Below, piece by piece: positions 10,350-18,941 of a DNA stretch of 64,000 bases (positions within the stretch are counted from its first letter, which is position 1; each line of letters starts with the position of its first letter). Both the position numbers and the translations under genes were made by a program. Source of the stretch: Zhongshania marina (GTDB taxonomy: Bacteria; Pseudomonadota; Gammaproteobacteria; Pseudomonadales; Spongiibacteraceae); NCBI RefSeq assembly GCF_002915595.1, contig NZ_PQGG01000012.1, positions 1-64,000 of the forward strand, given 5' to 3'. Below the pieces are notes generated by a model. It saw only the letters and a list, made by a program, of their open reading frames with translations, was not told where the DNA came from and did not search any database.

Positions 10350-12053
10350 TTAACTTGCAAGCTTCAGAGTGGCAATGCTGTCCTCAGCAACTTTAAGAAT
10401 CCCTTCATCTGCAATATGCCGCCGACCTAACTCGTTCAGGTAGTATTCGATACTAATCATGGCATCGGCGAGGGTTTCCAAGGCTTGTACATCTGAAGCG
10501 GGGTTTACGGCGTCACGCTCAACAAATCGCCTCATAAATTGGCTAGCGCCCAATGTCACTTCTGGTAATTTGCTGGCATTGATCATCTGAAATGCACCGC
10601 GTACCGAATCTAGTAGCTGCGGTAGATTTGCAATATGGGTAGCGTCAAATCCAGAATCGATGTAGGCCGAAATAGCGCGTTTTACCAGCCCGATTGCTGC
10701 TTTAGACTCTTCTATGACGATACTTTTCGCTTCGCTAACTTGATTATCCACACTAATAGCATCGCGACGCTCTAAGCTAAGCTCACCTAAATCTTCATAG
10801 TTCAATTTTCGGCGATCAATCTGAGCCAAACTGCTGTCGATGAACAATAATGTTTCCGCCAAGTCTTCGAGCCGGCTACGTTCTTGGCTCAAATCGCTTC
10901 CTTCTAAGGCTCGTAGGGCATCAGCGTGCTCTATAAGGGTTGACGCTAAAGACGGTAAATTAAGCACTCGGAGAATGTCTGCACTTTGCTTTAATACTGC
11001 GGTAAGTGGCGCTATTTCTTCGCTTTCGCTTCTCTGGTGTAGAGCCAGCAGCTCTAGCACATCTTTAGCGTGGCGTAGCTCGGTGCGCAGCTCATGGATC
11101 ACCGATGAGACAGTATCGTAACTCAGGCCCAACATAATGCCGCGCAGTGTTTTGAGCTGCTCATCGTTAATGTCAGCGGCGTGTATGCGCGCTACTTTTA
11201 CAACTTTGCCAACTAAACCTTCTTTATAAGCACTGAGCGACAGCAGAAAACAAAGCTCCCTCTCCAGCACTTCGTTAATAACCATGCGATTTTTTAGTCG
11301 CGCCCGCATCTGACCTTCTAAGCCTGCTAATACACGCTTGCGATGAGGGTTTAGCTCTAGGCCATTATTTACAAACGCTTCTAGCAGGGCGTCGGCTAAC
11401 AGCCAAAATCGTTGCTGGGGACCAGCTTCGATCGTGCTGCGAAGACGTCTAATCGCTCGCGACATAATGGTGAGTTGCATGGGGTTATGCGCATCACGCA
11501 GCAAGCCTAATAAGCCGCTTTGATAAAGGTGGTTGATACGCTTTAAGTTTTCTATAAACGCTGTCTCAGCTAAAGGCGTTCCCTGTATGCGTATATTTGA
11601 ATCACGACTAAACAAACTTTCATCGGACTGAGAAAAATAGCTATCCGGTAAAAGTAATTGATTGTGTGCGGCACGCAGTTCGTTTACATGAGCGATAACA
11701 AGCTGAGGAATCTCTGATTGCCTAGACTGTACAAATTCTAAATAACGGGGCAGCACAAAGAACGCTGTACTCAGCGCATTTAGCCGCCCTTCGGGAACCG
11801 CATTTATACTTTTAAGAATGGCACCACATAACATTCGCATTTCGTCGGCGAGCAAGGCTGCCCCCGGAATTTGGAGCAAACGCAGCGTGCCGCCGATTTG
11901 CCGCAAATTTGCTTCGCACTGCTCAAGCAGGGCTAGGTTATGCCGTTCAGACAAAAATGTTTCAAAAACATTGGTGGCTTGTTGCAAGGTTTTCGCTAGC
12001 TCTTCTTCAACCATCGCATAGGAGCTTGTATTTATTTCTACTTTCAGTGCCAC
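10350..12053 (-). CDS. fimL: FimL-like scaffold protein (ChpA N-terminal homologue)
   Basis: A 567-residue, mostly alpha-helical cytoplasmic protein. The N-terminal block (LAKTLQQATNVFETFL, NLRQIGGTLRLLQIPGAALLADEMRML) closely matches the first repeats of the chemosensory histidine kinase ChpA. Later helical repeats resemble degenerate Hpt modules. No kinase, receiver or CheW domain is present. In P. aeruginosa FimL promotes adenylate cyclase (CyaB) activity and so type IV pilus twitching and virulence regulation, acting with FimV and the Pil-Chp system. The gene's place near nhaB, dnaQ and rnhA is the same there. The start is GTG at 12053 with AAGGAT just upstream. No pilus genes are in this window, so the partner system must be elsewhere. 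Confidence 0.85.
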   Translation of the reverse strand: MALKVEINTSSYAMVEEELAKTLQQATNVFETFLSERHNLALLEQCEANLRQIGGTLRLLQIPGAALLADEMRMLCGAILKSINAVPEGRLNALSTAFFVLPRYLEFVQSRQSEIPQLVIAHVNELRAAHNQLLLPDSYFSQSDESLFSRDSNIRIQGTPLAETAFIENLKRINHLYQSGLLGLLRDAHNPMQLTIMSRAIRRLRSTIEAGPQQRFWLLADALLEAFVNNGLELNPHRKRVLAGLEGQMRARLKNRMVINEVLERELCFLLSLSAYKEGLVGKVVKVARIHAADINDEQLKTLRGIMLGLSYDTVSSVIHELRTELRHAKDVLELLALHQRSESEEIAPLTAVLKQSADILRVLNLPSLASTLIEHADALRALEGSDLSQERSRLEDLAETLLFIDSSLAQIDRRKLNYEDLGELSLERRDAISVDNQVSEAKSIVIEESKAAIGLVKRAISAYIDSGFDATHIANLPQLLDSVRGAFQMINASKLPEVTLGASQFMRRFVERDAVNPASDVQALETLADAMISIEYYLNELGRRHIADEGILKVAEDSIATLKLAS

Positions 12054-12229
12054 ACAGTATCCTTATAGCCCATAGGGCTCGCCATGAAGTTCTGCTTTGA
12101 ATTAGTCGCTTAACTACTGGTTATATATGACTATTTAGCATCAAAAACATGATATGCACAGCATTATTATGGGTTCTGGCTACAAAATTGCGTCGCTCTC
12201 GCAAGGTATATACATGCTTAGAAGGCAGA

Positions 12230-12955
12230 TTATTCTTCTGATGTGCGTCGCCAAACACAGTTGCCACCGCTTGCCTTATCTACCTCAGCCAATTGCTGCT
12301 GATGTAAGGCTAACTCTTCTGCAGTGGCTGAAATAACCCGCAATCGGCGCGGAGCACTAGCCAAGCGTCTATGGTCGCTAGCGGCGCCACCTTCATTTTG
12401 CTGTGAGCCATCGTCGGCAGCTAAGGCCAGTGCGGTTTGACCGCCAGTCATTAGTAAATAGACGTCGGCGAGAATCTCTGCATCTAGCAAAGCACCATGC
12501 AGGTCGCGTTGAGAGTTATCGACATAGTAACGCTGACATAGCGCATCTAGGCTATTCCGCTGGCCGGGATGCTTTTGCCTCGCCATAATCAACGTATCTA
12601 CTACGCCGCAGATAGTGCTAATTTTGGGTCTCTTATTTTGCAACAATGCAAATTCGGCGTCGATAAAGCCAACGTCAAAGGGCGCGTTGTGAATAATAAG
12701 CTCGGCGCCCTGAATGAAGTCGAAGAATTCATCAGCAATTTGAGCGAAACGAGGCTTGTCTTTTAACATCTCATTCGTGATGCCATGGACTTCAATCGCC
12801 CCCGCCTCTACCTCTCGGTCTGGGTTTATGTATTGATGGTAGTGGCGTCCAGTCAGCTTTCTATTGACGAGTTCAACACAGCCAATTTCAATAATACGGT
12901 GCCCTGAAGCATGATCTAAGCCGGTGGTCTCTGTATCTAATACAATTTGCCGCAT
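12230..12955 (-). CDS. dnaQ: DNA polymerase III epsilon subunit (3'-5' proofreading exonuclease)
   Basis: The 241-residue proofreading subunit of the replicative polymerase core. DEDDh exonuclease motifs are complete: Asp7 and Glu9 (LDTETTG), Asp94 (HNAPFD), His153 and Asp158 (HGALLDAE). QTALAL at 173-178 is a good match to the internal sliding-clamp-binding motif. The C-terminal tail is Ala/Gln-rich and probably carries the alpha-subunit-binding segment. The ATG overlaps the rnhA stop codon by one base (TAATG), so the two genes are translationally coupled. In E. coli dnaQ and rnhA are adjacent but divergent, while here they are in tandem. Confidence 0.95.
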   Translation of the reverse strand: MRQIVLDTETTGLDHASGHRIIEIGCVELVNRKLTGRHYHQYINPDREVEAGAIEVHGITNEMLKDKPRFAQIADEFFDFIQGAELIIHNAPFDVGFIDAEFALLQNKRPKISTICGVVDTLIMARQKHPGQRNSLDALCQRYYVDNSQRDLHGALLDAEILADVYLLMTGGQTALALAADDGSQQNEGGAASDHRRLASAPRRLRVISATAEELALHQQQLAEVDKASGGNCVWRRTSEE

Positions 12956-13407
12956 TACACGTTCTCTAATTCGTCGATGCCACGATTGGCTAACATATCC
13001 GCAATCTCGTTCTCGCGGTGTCCGCTATGGCCTTTTACCCAGCGCCAATCTATTTGGTGGCCCTCGCTTGCCGCATCCAGCTGCTGCCACAAATCAGCAT
13101 TTTTAACTGGCTGCTTCGCGGCGGTTTTCCAGCCACGTTTTTTCCAATTAATCATCCACTCGGTGATGCCTTGACGAACGTATTGCGAGTCTGTGGTTAA
13201 CACCACCTCGCAGGGCCTAGTTAAAGCCCGCAAGGCTTCGATTGCCGCCATCAACTCCATACGATTATTCGTCGTCGCCGCTTCTCCACCAAATAGACTC
13301 TTCTCTTTACCTTGGTAGCGCAGCAATGCCCCCCAGCCGCCAGGGCCTGGATTGCCACGGCAGGCTCCATCGGTGAAAATTTCAACTTTCTCTTGGGTTT
13401 TGCTCAT
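12955..13407 (-). CDS. rnhA: Ribonuclease HI
   Basis: Degrades the RNA strand of RNA:DNA hybrids (R-loops, Okazaki primers). The 150-residue length is standard. The catalytic carboxylates are Asp13 ([11 protein letters not shown]), Glu51 (RMELMAA), Asp73 (TTDSQY) and Asp137 (EIADMLA). His127 in the KGHSGH loop and the basic handle ([20 protein letters not shown]) are present. Its start lies within the end of the upstream methyltransferase gene (26-bp overlap), and its stop overlaps the dnaQ start. The order methyltransferase-rnhA-dnaQ is therefore a compact operon. Confidence 0.96.
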   Translation of the reverse strand: MSKTQEKVEIFTDGACRGNPGPGGWGALLRYQGKEKSLFGGEAATTNNRMELMAAIEALRALTRPCEVVLTTDSQYVRQGITEWMINWKKRGWKTAAKQPVKNADLWQQLDAASEGHQIDWRWVKGHSGHRENEIADMLANRGIDELENV

Positions 13408-14179
13408 AATCAGCTCGTGATTTTATCGTTCGGGTTGCGCCCGCCATTGCTGGATGACGAAGTATTTTCGCCCGACGAGCTAGATTTTGTGCCGAGGGAC
13501 TTAATGGAGCGCGGTATTTTGTCGCGCTTAAGATGAAAACGCCACCCATTGGTATATTTTTGGGAACGGCTTTGTGGGCCATAAAATAATTTGGACTGCT
13601 AATCGGCACACGATGGAAACCATATTCCACCACATTTACTTCAAAACCAAGCAATGACAACCAATCGTGTAAACGATGGATGGGCAAACGATGATTTTGC
13701 CACATGGCACTGCGCTTGAGCCGACCTAGCACTCCTCGCATCGCCAACAAGGAATAGGGATTTATTCCGCATATCACCACCTTACCGTGGGGTACGATGA
13801 CACGCTCAACTTCGCGGAGCACTTTGTGCGGATTGTCTACAAACTCTAATAAGTGATGCAGCACGACGACATCTTGAGATTCATTGGCGACTGGCAAGTG
13901 CTCAAAATCGCATACAACATCAAGCACTTGGCTCAAACCGTAGTGCTGCATACCGCCAAGACAAAACTGACGTTGGAAAACGTCGCTGGCTATCGGGCAA
14001 CGCTCAGGGATTACACTCAGGTTCAATAAATTGTACTTAGCGGTCGAGGCATCACTGATGGCATCAGCGATTAAAGGCCGCTCTTCGGCAAGTACTGTGC
14101 GGCCTACCGGGCCGTAGAACCACTTTCGAAGGGCCGGCAGAAGTATCTCTGGAGAGTGCTGGGTTCGCCATTTTGCCAT
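13382..14179 (-). CDS. Class I SAM-dependent methyltransferase (Methyltransf_11 type)
   Basis: About 265 residues from ATG 14179. This start is preferred over the longer frame because AGAGGT lies 4 bp upstream and the extension has no family character. Visible parts are an N-terminal WFYGPVGR segment, a degenerate nucleotide-binding region around [13 protein letters not shown], and the diagnostic post-motif [15 protein letters not shown] followed by [24 protein letters not shown]. The substrate is unknown. The gene is conserved next to gloB and rnhA in pseudomonads. It diverges from gloB across an 83-bp spacer and overlaps rnhA by 26 bp. Because motif I lacks the usual GxGxG, loss or change of activity is possible. 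Confidence 0.82.
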   Translation of the reverse strand: MAKWRTQHSPEILLPALRKWFYGPVGRTVLAEERPLIADAISDASTAKYNLLNLSVIPERCPIASDVFQRQFCLGGMQHYGLSQVLDVVCDFEHLPVANESQDVVVLHHLLEFVDNPHKVLREVERVIVPHGKVVICGINPYSLLAMRGVLGRLKRSAMWQNHRLPIHRLHDWLSLLGFEVNVVEYGFHRVPISSPNYFMAHKAVPKNIPMGGVFILSATKYRAPLSPSAQNLARRAKILRHPAMAGATRTIKSRADYEQNPRES

Positions 14180-14262
14180 ATTTACCTCTCTAACGAATTC
14201 CCTTTGACGCCTATTGCAGGGGAACGCAGGAATGTTTATGCTTCGCTGTCCGACCAAAAATA

Positions 14263-15042
14263 ATGATTATGCTGTCAATATCACCCATTTCTGCATTTAG
14301 CGACAACTATATCTGGTGTGTCGCACGTCACGGAGAGGCAATTATTGTCGATCCCGGCGACGCCACGCCTGTACTACAGCACTTAAAAGAAATGGGGCTG
14401 ACACTGTCTGCGATCATTATTACACATCACCACTATGACCACGTAAATGGTATTGAGTTGCTCCTTGAGCACTATCCCAATATTCCCGTTTACGGCCCAG
14501 AAAATCAATGCGCTAGCATTGGCTATCGCCTTAAACACGATGACTGCATTACCCTGCTAAATCAAACATTTAAGATTCTAGCCGTTCCTGGGCACACACT
14601 TGATCATATCGCCTATTACCTAGAAAATGCCGATTCTGGTCCTGCCTTATTCTGTGGCGATACCTTGTTCGCCGGTGGTTGTGGTCGACTTTTTGAAGGT
14701 ACTCCGGAACAAATGCTTACTTCGCTTGGACTAATCCAAGCCTTACCGGCCAATACTGCCATCTATTGCGCCCATGAATACACCGTAAACAACCTTCGCT
14801 TTGCCCGTGAAGTAGAACCTGACAACAGCGAGTTGCTGGTGCGGTTTGAGAATGCACAGGCAATGAGGACTGATAATATACCGACCGTTCCATCCAAATT
14901 GGCACTCGAATTGCTGACCAATCCATTTTTAAGAACAGATAACTCAGCGGTACAGGAACGAGTAGCTACGTACGCCGAGCTTAAGTATTGGAATCAAAAC
15001 GATATTTTTGCGAATTTGCGTGCATGGAAGGATGACTTTTGA
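14263..15042 (+). CDS. gloB: Hydroxyacylglutathione hydrolase (glyoxalase II)
   Basis: A cytosolic metallo-beta-lactamase-fold enzyme that hydrolyses S-lactoylglutathione to D-lactate and glutathione, the second step of methylglyoxal detoxification. The 259 residues carry the binuclear metal site: THHHYDH (His55, His57, Asp59, His60), His111 (VPGHTLDH), Asp133 (FCGDTLF) and His171 (CAHEYT). The C-terminal substrate-binding residues around NNLRFA and the LRAWKDDF ending fit the family. ATG at 14263 or 14269 could start it, and neither has a strong ribosome binding site. mltD follows in the same direction after a short gap. Confidence 0.95.
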   Translation: MIMLSISPISAFSDNYIWCVARHGEAIIVDPGDATPVLQHLKEMGLTLSAIIITHHHYDHVNGIELLLEHYPNIPVYGPENQCASIGYRLKHDDCITLLNQTFKILAVPGHTLDHIAYYLENADSGPALFCGDTLFAGGCGRLFEGTPEQMLTSLGLIQALPANTAIYCAHEYTVNNLRFAREVEPDNSELLVRFENAQAMRTDNIPTVPSKLALELLTNPFLRTDNSAVQERVATYAELKYWNQNDIFANLRAWKDDF

Positions 15043-15066
15043 ACGACGTTAACGAATATATTGATA

Positions 15067-16812
15067 ATGACAACGATCTGTAAATACTTGAATAAGTTAG
15101 TTTTTGGTGCAGTGATACTATCGCTGCTGGCTGCCTGTGCGCAAACGCCACAGCGCAGTACACGAGCCAAACACGATCAGCTTTACTGCGATCGAAGTGA
15201 AAACCGAAGCTCCAAACTGTGCAGATATCAAGAAGTTGTAGAACGCCGAAAAGGTGGAAGTGATCCCGCAAAAGAGACACTGGATGGTCTAAAACCTAAG
15301 CCCCGCAGCACTGTGCAAGCCGCAAAAATTAGCAAAGTAACTCCTACTCAAATCAAGAAAACTAGCGTTGCAAAAGTTACTACCGAAAAGCCAGAAGCTG
15401 CAATAGACGAACCCACAGCGCGTCCGTCGCAAAAATACCCACAAGTGTGGCCCAGATTAGCGTCAGATCTTCGTTTCAATACCTTAGCTAGACACGCGGC
15501 TGTTGAAGAGCGGGAGGAGTGGTATGCAGAACACTCTTATTACCTCGCAAATATCAGCAAACGGGCTTCCCGCTACATTTACTATATTTTAGAAAACTTA
15601 GAAGAGCGCGATATGCCTGCGGATTTGGCGTTACTGCCATTCGTCGAGAGTGCTTATGACCCCTTCGCTTATTCCCACGGTCGCGCCTCTGGTTTGTGGC
15701 AATTTGTTCCCAACACCGCTAAACATCTGGGTATAGAGCAAAACTGGTGGTATGACGGACGTCGTGATGTTCTTACGGCTACAGATTCTGCCCTCGACTA
15801 TCTTGCTGACTTAAATAAACGCTTCGATGGCGACTGGCTGCTGACACTCGCCGCATATAATGCCGGCGCAGGTACGGTAAATAAAGCTATCAACAAGAAC
15901 AAAAAGAAGGGCTTACCTACCGATTTTTGGTCTTTGAAACTGCCAAAAGAAACCAAAAACTATATCCCTAAAATGTTAGCGCTGGTAAAGATTTTCAAGA
16001 ATCCAGCATCCTATAATTTAACCCTACCTTCAGTGCCGAATGAGCCGCACTTCCTCAAGGTGAACACAGGCAGCCAGCTCGACCTTGCCCAAGCGGCAAA
16101 ATTAGCGGAAATCAGCGTAGATGAATTGTATCGCCTAAACCCGGGCTTTAATCGTTGGGTTACGGCGCCGGAAGGCCCGCACAGACTCTTGATTCCAAGG
16201 GAAAAAGCGCGATTATTTGCGTCGCGTTTAATAAAAATTCCAGCGCGAGACCGCGTTCGCTGGCAGCAGTACAAAATTCAACGTGGTGATAATTTAGTTT
16301 CTATAGCCCGTCGTCACCATGTAGATGTGGCTACTTTACGCGCCAGTAATCAGCTCGATAGCGATGTTTTGCAAGTTGGTCACGTTTTACTTATTCCAGA
16401 TGCAGGAAATGGCGTTTCTCCTCTAAATGACTTAAATCGCGGCTTGGCATCTACCAATGCTTCACGCATTGAGTACAAAGTTAGTAGCGGCGACACAATT
16501 AGCGGTATAGCAAATAAATACGGAGTGACCAGCAAGCAGATATTTGCATGGAATAAACTCTCTAGCGAATCCGTCATAAAGCCAGGGCAAAAGTTGGTTG
16601 TTTGGGGAAAGGCGCCCCAGCAATCGAACAAAGGTATTATTCGCAAAGTTGGTTACAAAGTGCGCGATGGCGATTCGCTCTCGGTAATCGCTAGTCGTTT
16701 CAACCTCAGGATACGGGATATACTTGAGTGGAACTCGATCAAGACCAGCCAGTATCTGCGCCCAGGGCAATCATTAACTTTGTATGTAGACATCACACAC
16801 GCCGATCTTTAA
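15067..16812 (+). CDS. mltD: Membrane-bound lytic murein transglycosylase D
   Basis: A lipoprotein that cleaves peptidoglycan glycan strands to 1,6-anhydromuramoyl products. ATG 15067 gives 581 residues (TTG at 15061 is the alternative). A signal peptide ends in lipobox LLAAC, with the lipidated Cys near residue 24. After a linker comes the SLT domain with catalytic Glu near 194 (PFVESAYDP) and the supporting motifs ASGLWQFVPNTA and LAAYNAGAGTVNKAI. Three LysM repeats follow at about 402-444, 469-513 and 529-574, each with the YKVxxGD start, for glycan binding. E. coli MltD has two LysM repeats, so this one is longer at the C-terminus. A peptide ABC transporter begins 54 bp downstream. The pairing, seen also in Pseudomonas, suggests uptake of wall-derived peptides. 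Confidence 0.94.
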   Translation: MTTICKYLNKLVFGAVILSLLAACAQTPQRSTRAKHDQLYCDRSENRSSKLCRYQEVVERRKGGSDPAKETLDGLKPKPRSTVQAAKISKVTPTQIKKTSVAKVTTEKPEAAIDEPTARPSQKYPQVWPRLASDLRFNTLARHAAVEEREEWYAEHSYYLANISKRASRYIYYILENLEERDMPADLALLPFVESAYDPFAYSHGRASGLWQFVPNTAKHLGIEQNWWYDGRRDVLTATDSALDYLADLNKRFDGDWLLTLAAYNAGAGTVNKAINKNKKKGLPTDFWSLKLPKETKNYIPKMLALVKIFKNPASYNLTLPSVPNEPHFLKVNTGSQLDLAQAAKLAEISVDELYRLNPGFNRWVTAPEGPHRLLIPREKARLFASRLIKIPARDRVRWQQYKIQRGDNLVSIARRHHVDVATLRASNQLDSDVLQVGHVLLIPDAGNGVSPLNDLNRGLASTNASRIEYKVSSGDTISGIANKYGVTSKQIFAWNKLSSESVIKPGQKLVVWGKAPQQSNKGIIRKVGYKVRDGDSLSVIASRFNLRIRDILEWNSIKTSQYLRPGQSLTLYVDITHADL

Positions 16813-16866
16813 CGGCGTTTTGATATAGTATAGCCTCTTCGCTTTCTTCAGGTTTTTACTGCGTTT

Positions 16867-17898
16867 ATGACAGGCTATTTTGTTCGCCGCTTTTTATTAA
16901 TTATTCCTACCTTTATTGGGATAACACTTCTGGTGTTTGCCATCACTCGTGTGGTGCCTGGCGGCCCTATCGAGCGGATGATGACCCAAATTCAGCTGGG
17001 TGGAGAGACCGGTTCACTGCATCGCAGCCAAGGTGGCGGCACCCTTTCCGACGAACAAATGGAAGAATTGAAGCGCTATTACGGCTTTGATAAGCCCATG
17101 TTATCGAGCTATGCAATCTGGCTTAAAAAAGTCCTACAGTTCGATTTAGGGCATTCAACCCGCTACCAAGATCCAGTGTGGGAAATTATTAAAGAGCGTT
17201 TCCCAATCTCCATATTCTATGGCCTCAGCACCCTAGTTTTAACCTACGCTGTCTGTATTCCACTGGGTTTAGCCAAGGGCATGTACCACGGCAGCACCCT
17301 CGATAGCTGGTCCTCTGCGGTGGTATTTTTAGGTTACGCCCTTCCCAGCTACGTGATTGGTATTGCTTTGATTTCGCTGTTTGCAGGTTATTGGGATATG
17401 TTTCCCTTAGGTGGCTTTGTCAGTGACAACTATGAGGAATTTAGCGCCTGGGGAAAGGCCAAAGATATTTTTAGTCACGCGGTGCTACCCCTAATTGCCT
17501 ACCTAGCGGGGAGCTTCGCGGTAACTACGTTAATGATGAAAAACTCGCTAATGGATAATTTATCTGCAGATTATATGCGCACTGCTGCAGCCAAAGGCTT
17601 AAGTCGCAGCGAAAGCGTACGCAAACACGCCCTTCGCAATAGTTTAATTCCAGTCGCGACCTCTTTTGGCAGCAACATCTCTCTGCTCCTAGGTGGCTCA
17701 TTTCTTATTGAAACCATCTTCAACATAGACGGCATTGGTCTTCTTGGCTACGAGGCGATTATCGAGCGCGATTACCCCATCGTAATGGGCATATTAGTTA
17801 TCTCCTCGCTTCTGTATTTACTGGGAAATATTTTATCGGATATCTGCGTAGCCCTAGTTGATCCCCGCATTCGGTTTGGTGGAGGTCGTGGCGCATGA
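16867..17898 (+). CDS. yejB: Oligopeptide ABC transporter permease, YejB type
   Basis: A 343-residue inner-membrane permease of the Opp/Dpp family, first of two in the complex. It starts with the typical YFVRRFLLIIPTFIGITLLVFAI helix and has about six transmembrane segments. The EAA loop that contacts the ATPase is at about 235-262 (DYMRTAAAKGLSRSESVRKH). It has the PGGPIE segment and the long insertion after it (about 36-70) that separate YejB from DppB. YejABEF imports oligopeptides including microcin C and antimicrobial peptides in enterics. The downstream gene overlaps by 4 bp (ATGA). Confidence 0.88.
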   Translation: MTGYFVRRFLLIIPTFIGITLLVFAITRVVPGGPIERMMTQIQLGGETGSLHRSQGGGTLSDEQMEELKRYYGFDKPMLSSYAIWLKKVLQFDLGHSTRYQDPVWEIIKERFPISIFYGLSTLVLTYAVCIPLGLAKGMYHGSTLDSWSSAVVFLGYALPSYVIGIALISLFAGYWDMFPLGGFVSDNYEEFSAWGKAKDIFSHAVLPLIAYLAGSFAVTTLMMKNSLMDNLSADYMRTAAAKGLSRSESVRKHALRNSLIPVATSFGSNISLLLGGSFLIETIFNIDGIGLLGYEAIIERDYPIVMGILVISSLLYLLGNILSDICVALVDPRIRFGGGRGA

Positions 17899-18941
17899 AT
17901 GTGTTTAAAAATCCAGTCGCTAAAAAGCGCTGGCAGCGCTTTCGTCAATCCCGCCGCGGCTACTATTCCGCATGGATACTACTGGTATTAACACTGTGCA
18001 GTTTTGGCGCGGAGTTGTTTGCGAACAATCGCGCTATTGTTGTCGTTTACCAAGGGCAATGGCACTTTCCAATTTATGGTGATGTACTGTCCGGCAAGGA
18101 CTTCGGCCTAGACTACAGCTATGAGGTTAACTATCGAGAGTTAAAAGCGAGTTTAAGCGAGGAGCCAAACAGCTGGGTATTAATGCCAGCTATACCCTTC
18201 AGCCCGCTTGAAACAGATTTAATTGCCGGCGACTTCCCTCCCCATGCGCCATCTGTGGATACTCGCCATTATCTTGGCACTGACACCAGTGGTCGAGATG
18301 TAGCCGCCCGCCTTATTTATGGATTCAGAACAGCGATTGTGTTTTCACTCTTGCTGCTATTTTTTAATTACTCAGTGGGTGTTGCGATTGGTTGCATGAT
18401 GGGGTTTTGGGGCGGCGCCTTCGACTTATTCTTTCAGCGCATTATAGAAATTTGGTCCAACATCCCCTTCCTTTACGTCATTATGATTGTCGCGTCAGTG
18501 ATCACCCCAGGGTTTTGGACCTTGCTGTTTATCATGGCCTTTTTCGGCTGGACGAGTATGACCTGGTATATGCGAACCGCGACGTACAAAGAAGTCGCCA
18601 GAGATTATGTCATGGCTGCCCGCGCCCTTGGTGCTTCTGGGCCACGGATTGTGTTTAGGCATATATTGCCAAACAGCGTGTCTACACTGGTGACCTTTGT
18701 ACCCTTTTCAGTTGCATCGGGCATCACTTCACTTACCGCTTTGGACTATCTGGGTTTTGGCCTGCCACCACCAGTGTCAAGCTGGGGAGAGTTACTTAAA
18801 CAAGGCACCGAAAACCTTGAGGCGCTTTGGCTGGTTGGCTCTGTTGTTTCAGCTATGACCGTGATTTTAATGCTGGTCGCATACATTGGTGAAGCAATAC
18901 GCGATGCCTACGATCCGCGAAAATTCAGCTTTTATGAATAA
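17895..18941 (+). CDS. yejE: Oligopeptide ABC transporter permease, YejE type
   Basis: A 348-residue second permease. After a first transmembrane helix there is an enlarged periplasmic region (about 40-125, with FPPHAPSxDTRHYLGTDTSGRDVAARLIYGFR) that is characteristic of YejE. The transmembrane core and EAA loop (YVMAARALGASGPRIVFRH, about 235-255) follow. It overlaps yejB by 4 bp, and the substrate-binding-protein gene starts inside its last codons. The five genes thus form a tightly coupled operon. Confidence 0.88.
   Translation: MNVFKNPVAKKRWQRFRQSRRGYYSAWILLVLTLCSFGAELFANNRAIVVVYQGQWHFPIYGDVLSGKDFGLDYSYEVNYRELKASLSEEPNSWVLMPAIPFSPLETDLIAGDFPPHAPSVDTRHYLGTDTSGRDVAARLIYGFRTAIVFSLLLLFFNYSVGVAIGCMMGFWGGAFDLFFQRIIEIWSNIPFLYVIMIVASVITPGFWTLLFIMAFFGWTSMTWYMRTATYKEVARDYVMAARALGASGPRIVFRHILPNSVSTLVTFVPFSVASGITSLTALDYLGFGLPPPVSSWGELLKQGTENLEALWLVGSVVSAMTVILMLVAYIGEAIRDAYDPRKFSFYE

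Noticed and set aside
12154-12336. 60-codon plus-strand frame between fimL and dnaQ
   Set aside because: It overlaps the end of dnaQ, lacks a ribosome binding site and has no recognisable domain.
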